The notes beneath the pieces were generated by a model. The model ran no database searches and was not told where the DNA came from. It worked only from the letters and a program-made list of their open reading frames with translations. A stretch of 64,000 nucleotides of DNA from the NCBI RefSeq assembly GCF_014490725.1, contig NZ_JACOQL010000004.1, forward strand, positions 372,001 through 436,000, in the 5' to 3' direction. Position numbers and translations under genes: made by a program. Below are positions 63,600 through 64,000 of the stretch, piece after piece. Every line of letters starts with the position of its first letter. The stretch's first letter is position 1. Origin of the DNA: Paracoccus amoyensis. GTDB lineage: Bacteria > Pseudomonadota > Alphaproteobacteria > Rhodobacterales > Rhodobacteraceae.

Positions 63600-64000
63600 T
63601 CAGACTTTTTCCAACAGCGCTTCGCCCGCGCTGACGCTGCACTGACCGGGGGACTCTTCGACATCCAGCACCTCGACCGTGCCATTGTTCAGCAGGCCGG
63701 CAAATCGCTTGGTGCGACCAAACAGGCCGGCGGGTGGCGCGTCAAAGGACAGGCCAAGTGCCTTGGTCACGCTGCCATCCGCATCGGCCAGAACCTCGAT
63801 CCCGGCCGCATCAGCACGGGTCGACTTGGCCCATGCATCGGCCACGAAAGGATCGTTCACCGTCAGACAGACGATCCGGTCAACGCCTTTTGCACGAAAC
63901 TGATCGGCGGTGCGCACAAAGCTGGGCATATGCGCATTGGTGCAGGTGCCCGTAAACGCGCCGGGCACGCCAAAGATCGCCACGCGACCCGTCAGGCTGG
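63600..64000 (-). CDS. Peroxiredoxin (Prx5-like), N-terminus outside window
   Basis: The frame is open to the right edge; about 132 residues are visible. The active-site region is VPGAFTGTCTNAHMPSF, with the peroxidatic Cys; the usual Pro before Thr-Cys is replaced by Gly (FTGTC, not FTPTC), an uncommon variant. LTVNDPFVADAWAK and SVTKALGL further support the Prx5/AhpE-like group that reduces peroxides with thiols. A few dozen residues at the N-terminus are missing. Confidence 0.9.
   Translation of the reverse strand, partial: SLTGRVAIFGVPGAFTGTCTNAHMPSFVRTADQFRAKGVDRIVCLTVNDPFVADAWAKSTRADAAGIEVLADADGSVTKALGLSFDAPPAGLFGRTKRFAGLLNNGTVEVLDVEESPGQCSVSAGEALLEKV

Noticed and set aside
1..64000. 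CRISPR array, prophage, insertion sequence, rRNA or tRNA
   Set aside because: No regularly spaced repeats, transposase, integrase or phage structural gene, nor RNA gene signatures were seen on either strand.

Overview
The window is 64 kb of gene-dense, fairly GC-rich bacterial chromosome. Gene content and order (zinc-ribbon protein / ftsE-ftsX-plsC; three tandem deformylase genes followed by fmt; secA / parvulin / argJ / mutT; rimP-nusA-ylxR-infB; Hsp33-CoA Nudix-cca) point to an alphaproteobacterium of the order Rhodobacterales (Rhodobacteraceae, Paracoccus/Rhodobacter-like). I cannot name the genus. No rRNA, tRNA, CRISPR array, transposase, integrase or phage gene was seen; the window is core chromosome with small accessory pockets.

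Layout. 0-5 kb: end of a DUF4175 protein, a zinc-ribbon membrane protein, and a tightly overlapping ftsE-ftsX-plsC-PPOX operon. 5-7 kb: a His-rich NicO/UreH-type metal transporter, an apparently 5'-truncated DUF4331 protein and a DUF1127-like small protein. 7-12.5 kb: accA, a secreted protein with an internal duplication, a MalY/PatB lyase, and def-def-(def-like)-fmt, where the third deformylase has lost catalytic residues. 12.5-18 kb: secA, periplasmic parvulin, argJ, mutT and a 42-codon ORF. 18.5-24 kb: infB, YlxR-type protein, nusA and rimP on the minus strand, with a strong promoter followed by an intrinsic terminator in the rimP leader. 24-31 kb: GT61 glycosyltransferase, proline iminopeptidase, ubiG, a MarR regulator with a palindromic operator candidate, glutaredoxin, comF, a BioC-like methyltransferase and hemH.

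31-38.7 kb: an Lrp regulator divergent from phhA-phhB (phenylalanine hydroxylation and pterin recycling); then a three-gene operon encoding a Tat-exported flavin amine oxidase, a cytochrome c and a periplasmic RidA, which reads as a complete periplasmic amine dehydrogenation module; then two L,D-transpeptidases around a CAP-domain lipoprotein, and an RNA m5U-type methyltransferase. 38.8-46.7 kb: DoxX, an ABC exporter overlapping cca-Nudix-hslO, a Nudix/PhzF pair, and a response-regulator/PP2C phosphatase. 46.7-55.3 kb: ilvA, two paralogous membrane proteins, argG, an HVA1/TUDOR small protein, an MFS carrier, a MogA-type protein, a frameshifted membrane protein and lrgAB. 55.4-64 kb: smc, an FMN reductase, cytosolic RidA and GDPD, a 34-bp near-perfect palindrome, an APH-like kinase, a Cys/Pro-rich 62-residue ORF, a DUF482/FemAB-like acyltransferase and a peroxiredoxin cut by the right edge.

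The best leads for something new are the periplasmic amine oxidase/cytochrome c/RidA operon (32.7-35.3 kb), the inactivated third deformylase (11.0-11.5 kb), the rimP leader terminator (24.08-24.18 kb) and the Cys/Pro-rich small ORF (61.9-62.1 kb). All functional statements rest on motif recognition by eye; no database search was run.
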